In this document: positions 47,901 to 56,044 of the stretch, in pieces | Layout: each line of letters starts with the position of its first letter | Numbering within the stretch: the stretch's first letter is position 1 | NCBI RefSeq assembly: GCF_964204645.1 | Contig: NC_134028.1 | Span: 5,308,501 to 5,372,500, forward strand | DNA from: Tubulanus polymorphus | Taxonomy: Eukaryota > Nemertea > Palaeonemertea > Tubulaniformes > Tubulanidae | DNA length: 64,000 nucleotides | Reading direction: 5' to 3' | Notes under the pieces: generated by a model | Told to the model about the DNA's origin: nothing | Databases searched by the model: none | What the model saw: only the letters and a program-made list of their open reading frames with translations | Translations under genes and position numbers: made by a program

Positions 47901-50900
47901 AACAAAGAAAAAGTCTAAATCTTAAGCCCAATGCACATGACACAAGGAAACACCGAATCAAACTTTAGACCTCAGAAACATTGTTTCCCAAAAGCATGTT
48001 TCCTGTTTCTCGTAAATGCACACACCACTGGGAAAAACTCAGAAACATGTTTCTGTCTCCTAAATCCCTATTTCCCTGCGTAGTAAACGTTGGGCTCAGA
48101 TTTAGACCTTTTCGTGCATCTCTATCCTTATGTGTGTAAGGGTGTGAGGTCACGTTCCTGAATATTCATCAACGATAAGTTGATAGTTGAAAAAAATCGG
48201 ACAAATTGAAAATTAATCAAACTCTAACTCTAAAGAGTCAACTGTTGAAAGTTCAGGTCAGGTCAAGAATTCTTGTATATACAGTTTCATTTTAATTGAC
48301 CGAACAATGATCAATTGATAAGAAAAGAAACACAATACATTACAGTTCTAAGGATCCAATTAATTATTTGTGACCGTTGTATCGAGCACCGCGTTGAACT
48401 TTGACAATCAGTTCAGTAACGGGGTAACTCGACAGCGACTAACAGTGCGTCGAATTTCATTCGTTTCACCGATGACTTTATCCCCGTTAAGCTCGCGACG
48501 TAGATTTTTCAGCGCGAACCAATAATGTCCACGGATTAACTTTCTCGGGACGGACGCCGTAGCGATCGCTGACCTACGACCTCGATCCAACAGTTTTATC
48601 GACACCTCTTAAGACGAGCGTCGCGCGTTAGTCTGAGTCAGTTCGACGACCGATGACGATAGTCTATTATTTTCGAAGAAATTCCGTGAAAACTTTTCGA
48701 CGCCCGATAAATATTCAGTTATTCTGCGTGACCGAGTGTCGTTAATCACAGATGACCCGTCAACGCTTTGAAATACGCTGCATTTCTTAATCTTTTCGGA
48801 TGTTCGTGAATAAATTTCAGATTATTTTTTTCCGTGGCATCCGGCGCATACTGACCATTCGGCATGGACCGGCCATCAGCGACCCTCGTAAACTATCTTC
48901 ATGGATCAGACCCTGACTTTCTTTTCTTTCCAGTTCATCAAGTTCTTTTTATACTGACCACTCACTAGTTGTTGCATCTTACAACAGGAAAAGTGGCTTT
49001 GAATATGATGCGCAGTTTGTTCATTTCTAATTCTTTAGTCCTTCATGCATGCTTCACGAAACCTTTCAAGACAAAACTTACACCCTTGAGTAACTGTTGG
49101 TAATTCATCCCCATAGTTAAGTTAATACTAGGAGTCTTTTATCTCAATCACTGTAAAATAATATATAGATGTATACTTTAAAAAATCATATGAAAAACCA
49201 AATTAAATCATATTCCCAGCAGTCAATAGATATGTGTTGTTTGTTTAGACGGGGCAGTGTCGTGCGGCAATTCTTTACCAATTCTTGTCGATAGTACTTG
49301 AGCCAATGTTCAGATATGTTCTATTAGTCACTTCACTGTCTGATTTTATATCTCCCGAAATTGCTCATTTTATGCTCATTTCATCAATACACACAATGCT
49401 ACACGAGTAAGTGTCCAATATTGTATCATATCTAGCTAATAAAGATTGCCCGCGCTTTAGTGCGAAATTAAGGCAAATTTAGTGCAAATTGTATTCTTCC
49501 AACTAGTTGATACTAAAGCTTGTTGCTTACTTCCCGGCCTTTTCATGGCTGGCCCGGTCAAAAAACCAGGTAATGCGTGCTAAAATGCAGGGGCAGATAC
49601 AGGGTTAACTGTAGAGGGTAGCGCGCACAGGTGTGGTGGGCTTGTAAGGCACACAAAATCGAAACAAATCAATCAAATAAATGAGCCGGACAATTCCCCA
49701 TTTAAAGATTTCAAAAAAGTGTGTCAGACTTAAAACAGTACGTAAGAGTAACATGGATCTGTTGACCACAGTAAACGCTAATCACGCGTACTTAACACGG
49801 CATTGTTTTTATAGGCTATCGATAATTGCCATCTGATCATTCGTTGTTTAGATTATTTAACAGCGAAGATTATCCAACGCTCATCCAGTAATAATGAACG
49901 TTTAGCTCATGAAGTCGTGCGCCGCGGCATTCAACTCATCTCCGTTTCTGTTTACTCGAATAACAAACCCTGCTCCGATTCGTCCGATTCATCCGATTCA
50001 TCCGAGAGAGAGTCATCCGCTTTATGTTTGTCTAAATAATTATCATTGTCATCGACGTAAATGTCAGGTTTTTTTCCCGACGTTTCGACAATGTTGTGAC
50101 CGCTCTGTCAGGTTCCAGCCATCTGTGGAGGCATATTTTGATTTCTTTTTGTATCGCGACCTCGTCTATTGGCGTGAATTTTTATTCGGGACCAAAAATA
50201 GTTTGTTTGAATTAGAAATTTTTCTAGTTCAGGATGCAGTGTTAACATAGGAAATGTTGAAGAGTGTATTCTTATGATCTGAGTTGAATGGTTCTGGGTT
50301 TGCCATCTACCCCGCAAATTTAAGCCATTTTTCGTCATATCGATAATGAATGGACCTATGTTTCATGTCCCTGAATGGTTTATTTCTTCTCATTTGCTAA
50401 TCATGTCCTTGAAAATTGGCCATCATTCTGAATTGTCTTGATCAGTCATTGCTCTGTTACTACTAATGATTAGACTACTGACTACTATTACTATTTGATA
50501 GTGTTCTTTTAAGATCTCAACTATTCCCAAAGTACTCTAAAAATCAGAATAGCTTCCTAATATCAAAATCCAAATTGTAGCATGTGTGAATTGCAACTGG
50601 TTCTGGAAGTGACTCACTTCGCTTTGTTTAAGCATTGTTTAGTATCGAGTGAGTGGTTTACGAGTGCATGTGCTCCGGGCCAGTTTGGCCTGGGAAAAGT
50701 TTTATCCATGTATGCTACAGCAAACAGCCCCCATAGGACATGTTTCGAGTTGGACAGAAACTGGCTTCATTGTCGCGATATAATGAGATGAGTTAATACT
50801 AAATCAGGTCGTTTATTTGTCAACGAATACCATGATTTCATCGGCAATAAGCTACAGAGCTGTCACCATACCAACACAACGCGACTGATTGTTTCTACTG

Positions 50901-51860
50901 ATAAAACTGACTCGGACAAATTGTAACTGTATCTTCTTCACTTCATTAGTCCGGAAAGGATGGTGTAATTTGTGGACTGATCGCGGCCGGAGATAAACCG
51001 AGAATCCTAGCAATCAACTCTCTCCGGTTTGTGATTCAGCTTTTCGATCTGTTGAAAACTGCACCGTTCATCCAGCTCTCCGTCTCTCCCTCCCTCGCTC
51101 GCTGCTGCTGCTGCTGCTGATTCAACACTTGTTGTTTCTGAGGATCGTGAGTCGTTAATTTGCATTTAACGACTCATTCACCCCTGCGCGCGCGATACGA
51201 CGTGCTGCTACCCGTATTCGAATTAGTCGGTTATAAACCCTCGATTCACAATCCGCGTCAAAGTCAAACAGATTAAACTCGACAATCGAAATCGCGATCG
51301 AATCCCGAATCCCGAATAGTTGATTTTGATTTTCAGTTTTTAATTAAGTTCAATACGATTCGGAAATCCGCGAAATGACTAATAGAATAGACGACCTTAA
51401 ACTGAATCAATCATTCTAAACAGTTTCAATGATAAACTCAGATTACGTATGAATTCCGCAAATCGTCCTCGTCGTTTGGGAAGATTTTCAGACGGAAATC
51501 TTTTAAAATTCAGATCTTTCAGTTTTGAAATGTTTCAATTTCAACGGATTAAAAGACAACTCATCGTTTTGCTCGGTTCGAATGAATTACTCCGAAACGG
51601 GGTTAAGTCGTAAGTGGGGTTATTTTAGATGAGCATTAAGTGGGTGGTAAGGGCATGCAGCACCAACTTAACCTAGGCTATGGACTATCAGTTATAATGA
51701 ACAAATTATCTGGTCCCATGAAGTTCACTGTAACCAGGTTCCACTATATATATATATATATATTATGTTAAGTGCAGGTGACTGTATGGTTGCCATATTG
51801 GTTTTTTGTCATTCAGCATGTAGATTTAACAAAATGTTTTTCTTTCTCCATTTCGGTCAA

Positions 51861-51930
<70 letters not shown>

Positions 51931-52155
51931 GTTATATACAGATGACTGTATGGTTGCCATCTTGATTTTTTGGTAATTTTTTTGTACATTTCATAAGTTG
52001 CCTGTATTTCTCCATTTCAGTTTTCGCCGCTCATTCAAGATACGGTTCTACGAGGCACATTCAACGCTACGTTGAATAACCCGATCGTTCCCGTCATGGA
52101 TACCGTTCGGTCGGCTCCGTCGACGAGCAAACAACAATTCTTACTCGGAGTTTAA
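14803..52155 (+). CDS. STPG2: STPG2: sperm-tail PG-rich repeat-containing protein 2, 11 coding exons (whole gene span)
   Basis: Joined exons: 14803-14914, 15002-15123, 15538-15672, 15829-15993, 16328-16555, 16659-16772, 17046-17205, 27590-27843, 37561-37744, 41280-41392, 52021-52155. They total 1722 nt, 573 codons plus stop. All introns are GT-AG and the frame stays open across every junction. The protein starts MYDRAPR, the start I recall for vertebrate STPG2. It carries thirteen PG-x-Y type repeats at about residues 21-25, 63-68, 99-104, 142-147, 170-174, 208-213, 257-262, 303-307, 345-350, 392-397, 433-438, 491-496 and 523-528. The exon 4 segment around KQE.P.RD.T.GPAYYN and the C-terminal GTFNATLNNPI also match my memory of the family. 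STPG proteins are low-complexity proteins of cilia and sperm flagella, probably microtubule-associated; no enzymatic domain is visible. At 573 residues it is longer than the human protein (about 459 from memory). Not excluded: alternative exons inside the very long introns. Confidence 0.93.
15002..15123 (+). CDS. STPG2: STPG2 coding exon 2 (residues 38-78)
   Basis: The acceptor is TTCTTACAG and the donor AAG|GTCAGT, ending in phase 0. It holds the APFLSMTSRDTF segment and the PGPGQY repeat at residues 63-68. A 414-bp intron follows. That intron contains a fragment at about 15225-15290 resembling one end of the MITE at 55063-55217. Confidence 0.92.
15538..15672 (+). CDS. STPG2: STPG2 coding exon 3 (residues 79-123)
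   Basis: Acceptor TTAACAG, donor TTT|GTAAGT, phase 0 at both ends, 45 codons. It contains the basic stretch NRARRFEEKY and the PGPGAY repeat at residues 99-104. Confidence 0.93.
15829..15993 (+). CDS. STPG2: STPG2 coding exon 4 (residues 124-178)
   Basis: Acceptor ATTTTCAG, donor AAT|GTAAGT, phase 0 at both ends, 55 codons. It holds CPGQAYGYE at residues 142-150 and GPAYYN at 170-175, a segment well conserved in STPG2 as I remember the family. Confidence 0.93.
16328..16555 (+). CDS. STPG2: STPG2 coding exon 5 (residues 179-254)
   Basis: Acceptor CGTTTTCAG, donor AAG|GTAAAT, phase 0 at both ends, 76 codons. The GGPGPGEYEPF repeat is at residues 206-216. A charged, possibly helical stretch rich in E, K and Q follows (about residues 224-254). 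The exon is CpG-rich compared with its introns. Confidence 0.92.
16659..16772 (+). CDS. STPG2: STPG2 coding exon 6 (residues 255-292)
   Basis: Acceptor TTTTTACAG, donor CGG|GTTAGT, phase 0 at both ends, 38 codons. The PGPGKYDV repeat is at residues 257-264 and the segment PPFGSQAR closes the exon. Confidence 0.92.
17046..17205 (+). CDS. STPG2: STPG2 coding exon 7 (residues 293-346, last codon split)
   Basis: Acceptor CTATATTGTAG, donor CCTG|GTAATT, ending in phase 1. The SPGSYND repeat is at residues 303-309. The exon ends inside the first glycine of TPG|PGSY, so a PG repeat is split by the 10.4-kb intron that follows. Confidence 0.92.
17965..18090. mobile_element. Palindromic MITE (GGGTTC...TTTCGTGAAA)
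   Basis: The ends GGGTTC/GAACCC with inner TTTCGTGAAA, and the centre GTCCTCATCGAAAGCATGAA, match the element at 23953-24087. Confidence 0.45.
18765..19055. mobile_element. Degenerate TAAGACC-type MITE copies
   Basis: Two eroded copies in a row share GGTCTTAGACTAGT and TTAAATCTAA with the 46937 element. Their boundaries are unclear. Confidence 0.4.
19671..19695. repeat. (GA)n microsatellite
   Basis: A simple GA run inside STPG2 intron 7. Similar runs are at 3832-3850 and about 38410-38442. Confidence 0.85.
21079..21356. repeat. CAGGGAA-rich dispersed repeat
   Basis: GGCCACTTACCTGGAAAT at left, repeated GTCAGGGAATAGTCAGAGAA-type motifs, and AAATTGGCCACGCTG at right. Similar copies are at 26100-26382, 27215-27430 and 29440-29720. 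Confidence 0.5.
21999..22330. mobile_element. Copy of the 253-bp MITE family (332 bp)
   Basis: Starts AAGCCCCGATCACATGGAG and shares CACTCATTCAATACTAAACA with the copy at 45808. It is longer because of extra sequence near its right end. Confidence 0.6.
23335..23562. mobile_element. Near-perfect inverted repeat with hammerhead-ribozyme-like cores
   Basis: Arms 23335-23438 and 23459-23562 (104 bp each, few mismatches) surround a 20-bp loop. The outer ends read GAGAGAAATCCCACAATAAC. The inner part of each arm encodes CTGATGA, a 7-bp stem GGCTAAC/GTTAGCC with an AGTT loop, then GAAA: minus strand at 23436-23406 and plus strand at 23461-23490. This is the conserved core of a hammerhead ribozyme. 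Stems I and III and the cleavage triplet were not established. Hammerheads of this sort are known in Penelope-like elements. Confidence 0.6.
23720..23861. mobile_element. 142-bp palindromic MITE
   Basis: The ends GGGGCCAGTTGCACAGTCAT and its inverse are near-perfect over about 20 bp, with TTAAGACC arms inside. Confidence 0.6.
23953..24087. mobile_element. Palindromic MITE (CAGGGCCCATTTCCACGAAA)
   Basis: The left end CAGGGCCCATTTCCACGAAA roughly mirrors the right end TTTTGTGAAACCGAGCCCAG. The centre GTCCTCATTGAAAACATGAA is shared with 17965-18090. Confidence 0.5.
25026..25333 (-). repeat. 66-bp tandem array derived from a hammerhead-like element
   Basis: TATTCCTT recurs at 25081, 25147, 25213 and 25279, a period of 66. 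Each unit carries, on the minus strand, CTGAAGATGACTATTAGG followed by ATATAGTTG, where the GAAAC box is lost. Sequence just to the left (about 24985-25030) matches the interior of 39832-39980. Confidence 0.65.
26000..26382. repeat. CAGGGAA-rich dispersed repeat, one copy plus a partial one
   Basis: A partial copy (26000-26100) is followed by a fuller one starting GTTGCCACTTGTAACAAGGAA and ending AAAGTGGCCAGTCTG. Confidence 0.5.
26956..27163. repeat. Direct duplication of a roughly 90-bp segment
   Basis: 26956-27044 and 27072-27163 share CACGGATTGTTTATGT and CTTTCATTGGATATAAAAAT with few differences. Confidence 0.7.
27261..27375. mobile_element. 115-bp near-perfect palindromic MITE nested in another repeat
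   Basis: CAGGGCCCAGTTTTATAGAC and its inverse form arms of more than 40 bp with few mismatches, around a short TTCATTTTCAG centre. The host sequence on both sides (GGGAAAACT, GAAATTTGAC) belongs to the CAGGGAA family, so the MITE is the younger insertion. Confidence 0.65.
27590..27843 (+). CDS. STPG2: STPG2 coding exon 8 (residues 346-430)
   Basis: Acceptor GTATTTTCAG, donor AAG|GTAAGC. It starts in phase 1 and restores the frame to complete PGPGSYN (residues 345-351). A second repeat, PGPSHY, is at 392-397. The exon is strongly CpG- and GC-rich against AT-rich flanks, so it gives open reading frames on both strands; only this frame continues into the neighbouring exons. Confidence 0.93.
29440..29720. 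repeat. CAGGGAA-rich dispersed repeat
   Basis: GAGGAACCTGGAAAACTCAG, several CAGGGA motifs, and GAAAGTGGCCACCCTGATG at the right edge. A 70-codon ORF here is an accident of the repeat. Confidence 0.5.
30813..31332. repeat. 172-bp tandem array, three units
   Basis: AACTGATTCATTTATGAG starts at 30815, 30987 and 31160. The three units are nearly identical, so the amplification is recent. Confidence 0.8.
33583..33600. repeat. (CG)n run
   Basis: Alternating CG/GC, able in principle to adopt Z-DNA. Others are at about 47335-47349 and 52173-52186. Confidence 0.8.
35031..35386. mobile_element. Harbinger-like MITE, 356 bp, TTA-flanked
   Basis: About 43 bp at each end are inverted copies with one visible mismatch, starting AGCCTAGCGCACATCGACAC. 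TTA flanks both sides (35028-35030 and 35387-35389), typical of PIF/Harbinger target duplications. Internal ACATCGA and CAACTGG(C) motifs recur in both orientations. No coding capacity. Confidence 0.7.
35455..35650 (+). repeat. Possible tRNA-derived SINE fragment
   Basis: GAGTTTGAATCCCGG resembles a pol III B box, followed by a body with GGTAGTTTCTTCCTC and a tail with TACAAAACAAATA. No clear A box was seen. Confidence 0.25.
36490..36520 (+). repeat. Degenerate hammerhead-like core
   Basis: CTAATAA, stem GGCTGTT/AACAGCT with a TGTC loop, then GAAAC. The first box departs from CTGATGA at two positions. Confidence 0.3.
36782..36890. mobile_element. End fragment of the 253-bp MITE family
   Basis: ATTGAGTGAGTGGTT at one side and GTGTGATCACAGCTTT at the other match the reverse complement of the right part of this family. 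Confidence 0.5.
37561..37744 (+). CDS. STPG2: STPG2 coding exon 9 (residues 431-492)
   Basis: Acceptor TTTTTTCATTTCAG, donor CCAG|GTAACG, ending in phase 1. The repeat PPPGSYEV is at residues 433-440. The segment ends EEADPMIPG, split in the glycine codon exactly as in exon 7. Confidence 0.9.
37745..41279 (+). other. STPG2 intron 9 (3.5 kb)
   Basis: Contains a GA-rich microsatellite (about 38410-38442), the 149-bp hammerhead-like element with perfect inverted ends (39832-39980) and a short CpG-rich stretch (40340-40520). Nothing else recognised. Confidence 0.7.
39832..39980. mobile_element. 149-bp element with perfect 19-bp inverted ends and hammerhead-like core
   Basis: AGTAGAGAGAATCCCACAA (39832-39850) is repeated exactly in inverse at 39962-39980. 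Minus strand 39935-39906 reads GAAGATGA with a 6-bp stem GACTAT/ATAGTC and then GAAAC, a hammerhead-like core differing from the consensus at its first box. Shares sequence with 25026-25333 and 10592-10712. Confidence 0.6.
41280..41392 (+). CDS. STPG2: STPG2 coding exon 10 (residues 492-529)
   Basis: Acceptor GTTTTTCAG, donor GAG|GTAAGC. It completes PGPGAYEI (residues 491-498), continues with a lysine-rich stretch, and ends with PGPGSYE (523-529) in phase 0. A 10.6-kb intron follows. Confidence 0.92.
43600..43852. mobile_element. Degenerate copy of the 253-bp MITE family
   Basis: The right end GCTCGTGCGATCGCGGCTT is clear. The left boundary is uncertain. Confidence 0.4.
45131..45306. mobile_element. 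Shortened copy of the 253-bp MITE family
   Basis: Starts AAGCCGCGATCACGCAGAG and ends near ATGATCATGGCTT. The middle of the element is missing. Confidence 0.55.
45808..46060. mobile_element. 253-bp MITE, most complete copy of its family
   Basis: Begins AAGCCGCGATCACAC and ends with the near-inverse (GTGTGATTGCGGCTT), one mismatch over 15 bp. The interior contains TTTGGCCC- and GGGCCA-type arms. Related copies lie at 536-799, 21999-22330, 36782-36890, 43600-43852, 45131-45306 and 50578-50690. The target duplication is unclear. Confidence 0.65.
46937..47072. mobile_element. 136-bp palindromic MITE
   Basis: GGCCCAGTTGCAGTCA at left is matched by GACTGCAACTGGCCCC at right. Same family as 23720-23861. 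Confidence 0.6.
47781..47894. mobile_element. 114-bp palindromic MITE
   Basis: GACCCAGTTCCACAGTC at left is mirrored by GACTGTGGAACTGGATC at right, with AACTCNGAGTTAACT inner arms. Confidence 0.55.
50578..50690. mobile_element. Internal fragment of the 253-bp MITE family
   Basis: GAATTGCAACTGGTTCTGG and AGCATTGTTTAGTATCGAG match the centre of the family in inverse orientation. Confidence 0.5.
51863..51924. repeat. (TA)31 microsatellite in STPG2 intron 10
   Basis: An uninterrupted TA run ending 96 bp before the last STPG2 exon. A shorter TA run is at about 51745-51763. Each run is followed by a copy of a 34-bp motif containing TGTATGGTTGCCAT. Confidence 0.9.
52021..52155 (+). CDS. STPG2: STPG2 terminal coding exon 11 (residues 530-573 and stop)
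   Basis: The acceptor CTCCATTTCAG joins in phase 0. The exon encodes VLRGTFNATLNNPI and ends QQFLLGV before TAA at 52153-52155, consistent with the conserved STPG2 tail. Just after the stop is a (CG)n run (52173-52186). I see no canonical AATAAA in the next 500 bases, so the polyadenylation site is unknown. Confidence 0.88.
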   Translation, partial: FSPLIQDTVLRGTFNATLNNPIVPVMDTVRSAPSTSKQQFLLGV

Positions 52156-55060
52156 TCCCGCCGTCGAATCGACGCGCGCGCGCGCGTTTTTATCAAAATT
52201 TTATTTTATATTTTTTGTTACTCATAAAACAACTGCAAAACTCTGTGATAATCATGTGATACTTTTGTTTTCAAAATCATTCGAAGAAAAAAACCAGTTG
52301 TCTACAAATCAATTATGTCATATTTATGGAAAATATAAATGATAGTTGTATGGTTGCCATATTGGTTTTTTGTAGTCGCGTATATTTTACTTACAGATTT
52401 TGTTTCACTTTTTTGCTCTGAAAAAAAAAACCATGAATGGTTATACTATTGACATCGAGAGTATTATTTATATGGATGATACTTCGAATGAGAGCCTCAA
52501 CCATTTCGGGCTGAAACGGTGAATATCGGTAGCGCTGTATTTTCTCAACGACCATTGTTATGTCATTTCGAGTGGGCAGTTTTACTATTCCCTACTCATC
52601 AAACGCTACTCAACGACTCAAATACGAATTGTTCGTAAAAAAAGCAATTGATTTTACAATGTTAAATGTACTGAATAATACATAGTAACGTAATGTAGAA
52701 CCATCATGGCGTCTGTGAAGTAGAGTTTATCATTTTCCATCTATTCTTGATTATGCTTTTGCCTATTTCTGTTTTGCTACTATGTATTACTGATTCTCGA
52801 TATAAGTTGATAGTTATTTTATGATACTTTCGTGCAGTAATTTAAACTCCATTCAATTCATATATGGGTTTATGAAACTGATTATAACGACAAGAATCAC
52901 TTTCAGCTTGTAAAACTGGGCTCAATTAAACCAACTAAGAATTGGTTCTTTCACACGTAGCTTACAGTGATTTGAACTCCAATCCTTACATGAATCTATG
53001 AAACTGGTTATAACAACAAGAATCACTTTCAGCTTGTAAAACTGGGCTCAATTAAACCAACTAAGAATTGGTTCTTTCACACGTAGCTTACAGTGATTTG
53101 AACTCCAATCCTTACATGAATCTATGAAACTGGTTATAACAACAAGAATCACTTTGAGCTTTTAAAACTGGGCTTAATCTCAAATTAAAACAACTAACTA
53201 TTGATTCTGTCAAACTTAGCTTATGGTGATTCAAACTTCATTCAAGAAACTGGTTATCGCAACTTATGAAATTGTAAACTGGGGCTAACTCGTAAATTGA
53301 AACAGTCCTTCTTAAGTTTGAGTAATCTAATTATACTAAAAGCTAGGAATAACTCTGTGAAACTGGTTACTAAGCCTATCTGACTTGTTGCATGTGACCC
53401 TACTGAACGACCTTCACCTTCGCTTGTCCGAATCATAAGAAACTAAGGCTATAATTCTTTTTATTTCGCTCGAATCCCCGAGTGTCGTCTTCTGTCAGAC
53501 GGGACCCAAACTCTGTCAGTCGGGGCTTGTGTAGTTTCCGTACTCTCTATCGGCAGTTCGTTCTCTTGCGGATTAGTGATGGCAGATTATTTGTCTTTGC
53601 TGTCTATATCAGCGATCTCACTTGTCAATCAGTTATTTCCGTACTGAAGTTTGTTTGATTAGTAAGATGCGAACGGTTGTCATTCTGAATTCATTGGAAA
53701 ATTTCTAGCTTGATATCTGACGAGAAACGAGTGAATCATTTTTGTACCGGGTTTTAGGAAATGGAAATGTAGATCGATATTCGGGTATCATTTACCTGGA
53801 ACGTTTATCAAGTGCCCCTGGATAAAATCTAGTAGTAACATAGTTTTCAGTGAATACTATCGAAACCAACCGTGGTCGGGGATTGAAGCGAAGAGGTCAC
53901 CACGCGGAAACAAGTATAGAGATAATTAACAATTATCCGAGCGATTCCTCTGCTGTAAATCTTCACATTTATCTAAATTAGAAAATATTAACTCCTCCCG
54001 AATGAGCGCATGATAACTTGTTGCTTCTGCGCGTTGAAATCCTCGGGGAGCGTCTTAAAAATGCCGTTCTCGGTCGCGATGCGTCGAATCTTTTCTGATC
54101 TAATCGAGGTCGTGTTTGCGCGTGGCACTTGTTGATCGGTTGGATGGTAGCCGAGGGAGTTGTCCATCCGTCGCTAGTCGCTCGGTACGTTGATCTATGT
54201 CGGTTAGAAAACGCGCGTGGAAATTTGCTACGATATCGGGCGCGGTATTAGTCATCAATCGTCGGTCCCTCGACGGAATAAATGGCAGAAATTCAGTCTT
54301 GTTCATGTTCGTGCAATATTAATCACCGGTCGTCGGTCACAACAACATTCCGTCTTTTTACTGAAACACACGATGAAAACTTTCCACAGAAATACTACTT
54401 CTGTGACTATTACTTGAACATGTTGGACTGGCGTATTCACAGGGTTCTGGTGTCGAACAAACGTCCGCCCTGATGTTTGCCTAAAGAAAATTTGAGCATT
54501 GATTTAAGATTCAAAAAAATTCTTTTAATGGCCCTTTTTTCGAGTTCAAAATACCTTTCAAACTTACCTAATTTTACGAGGCAAAATTGCAGGAAAACGA
54601 AGCAAAACTTGCTTCACCCCAATATGCCAAAGGCTGTAAAATTGCTCCTTTCTGTGTCGAATTTTTCCAAAAGAAATTTGGAAGGAGGGGACTAAACTCT
54701 GACTAAAACTATATGCACCTTTGGTGAGTGTACCTTACAAAGGTCCACTTTCGTGAAAATTGCTCCCTGTGTCGAACGGCTTCCGACAAGCTCACAACAC
54801 TTACTGCTAGTTAGATTATTTCATTGATTCATTTTCATATCGTCGCCATTGTCATTATATATACGTAGTTATACATTTCATTATGGATTATGTGATTCTA
54901 ACGAGTGTTTGGGAATGAAACCATGATGATAACGTTGTTAATGAGAATGTTTGATTTGTAAATATCTTAGTATTTAGAAACCAACGTGTTATAATGTTGA
55001 AATATACTCTAGGGGGAATTGGTCTTTCCTTCCAGGTTGTCAACTCACCGATGACCACTC
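52156..55060. other. STPG2 3' flank
   Basis: Begins with the STPG2 3' UTR, including a (CG)n run and the third copy of a 34-bp repeat (52341-52373). It then holds a 126-bp tandem array (52840-53290) and a CpG-rich patch (54000-54330). No gene recognised. Confidence 0.5.
52840..53290. repeat. 126-bp tandem array, about 3.5 units
   Basis: CAGTGATTTGAACTCC begins at 52965 and 53091, with diverged flanking units. Units contain AAAACTGGGCTCAATTAAAC. Confidence 0.75.
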
Positions 55061-55062
55061 TA

Positions 55063-55217
55063 CTGGGGCTAGTTGCTCAAAAGTTGGTTAAAGTTAACCG
55101 GCGGATAAATGAATTTTAATTGTCGCTATGTCAACTATCCACTGGTTAGCTCTGACCAAGGAAGTGTCTCATTACACTTCCCTGCTCTGACCAACTTATG
55201 AGCAACTGTAGCCCCTG
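55063..55217. mobile_element. 155-bp palindromic MITE (GGGGCTAGTTGCTCA ends)
   Basis: TGGGGCTAGTTGCTCAAAAG at left is mirrored by CTTATGAGCAACTGTAGCCCC at right. A left-end fragment of the same family is at about 15225-15290 inside STPG2 intron 2. Confidence 0.55.
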
Positions 55218-55861
55218 GATTTTATATCAACTGCTGATTGCATGTTAATGACAGTAATGACATGTTTTAAAGAAATAGTAGTAATTTTTTCATGAAATTT
55301 AGTCATCGAAATAGAATACTGCTGAGAACTGTGTTATACACTAGAATAGTCGTGATATACTAACTAGGTATTTCACTTAAAAAACTGTTCCGTCCACGGA
55401 ATCGCTTAGTATTTTCGAAATAAACATGCGTGATCGAAAATCCATAAAAGAGATAACAAACTAAACCTCATTTTCTAAACAAGGTGTCACGAATCACGAT
55501 TTATTCATTTGATTCACTTGTATATATTTTTCGATCTGACGAATGGATATGATCCCGAAAACGTTCGTGTCGATAAACTGTTTTTACTCATTTGAAAATC
55601 ACGTTTATTTTGTTATCGCTTTTATGGATTTTCAGTTTCCCGAACTCTCTATCTAAGATAAACGTGTAATGCTATAGAATCAAATCGTCTGTGATTTATT
55701 TTGCAAACATTACGTTATGTTTGTTGATATATATATATATGTGTATATTTTAACAGAAATATATGTTGTGTTCAGTGAAAACGTTTGTGTTCTGTCTCTA
55801 TTTAGCTGCGACCTGGCTATCATCATCATAATCCCTATTGAATATGAATATAATGATCTTT

Positions 55862-56044
55862 ATGAAACTATTACACTCTTTTCTGGGATTGTTAACAATG
55901 GCCCGCATTGTTTCCGCCGATCGGCTCTCCAGCTGTAACCAGCTGAATCTGAATTTGACTATAGAATCGGTTGTCATTCCGATATCATGGGCACGCGAAA
56001 GGAGGGTGGAAGACTGGAGAACCTGGTCGTGTGGCAATGATTAG
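55862..56044 (+). CDS. Hypothetical 60-residue ORF with signal-peptide-like start
   Basis: ATG at 55862 opens MKLLHSFLGLLTMARIVSA, a basic residue followed by a hydrophobic stretch and a small-x-small end, as in secretion signals. About 41 residues with two cysteines follow, then TAG. I recognise no family. There is no supporting splice or promoter evidence, and overlapping ORFs exist on the other strand. It may be a chance ORF. Confidence 0.15.
   Translation: MKLLHSFLGLLTMARIVSADRLSSCNQLNLNLTIESVVIPISWARERRVEDWRTWSCGND

Larger units (their letters stand above)
41393..52020 (+). other. STPG2 intron 10 (10.6 kb)
   Basis: Holds a CpG-rich block (42090-42970), a CT-rich tract (about 43200-43255), three copies of the 253-bp MITE family (43600-43852, 45131-45306, 45808-46060) plus an end fragment (50578-50690), palindromic MITEs (46937-47072, 47781-47894), CpG-rich blocks (47320-47620, 48380-48760, 51010-51320), a repeat also found at 16163 and 24832 (49636-49720), a weak hammerhead-like core (50082-50111) and TA microsatellites before the last exon. 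No nested gene recognised. Confidence 0.7.
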
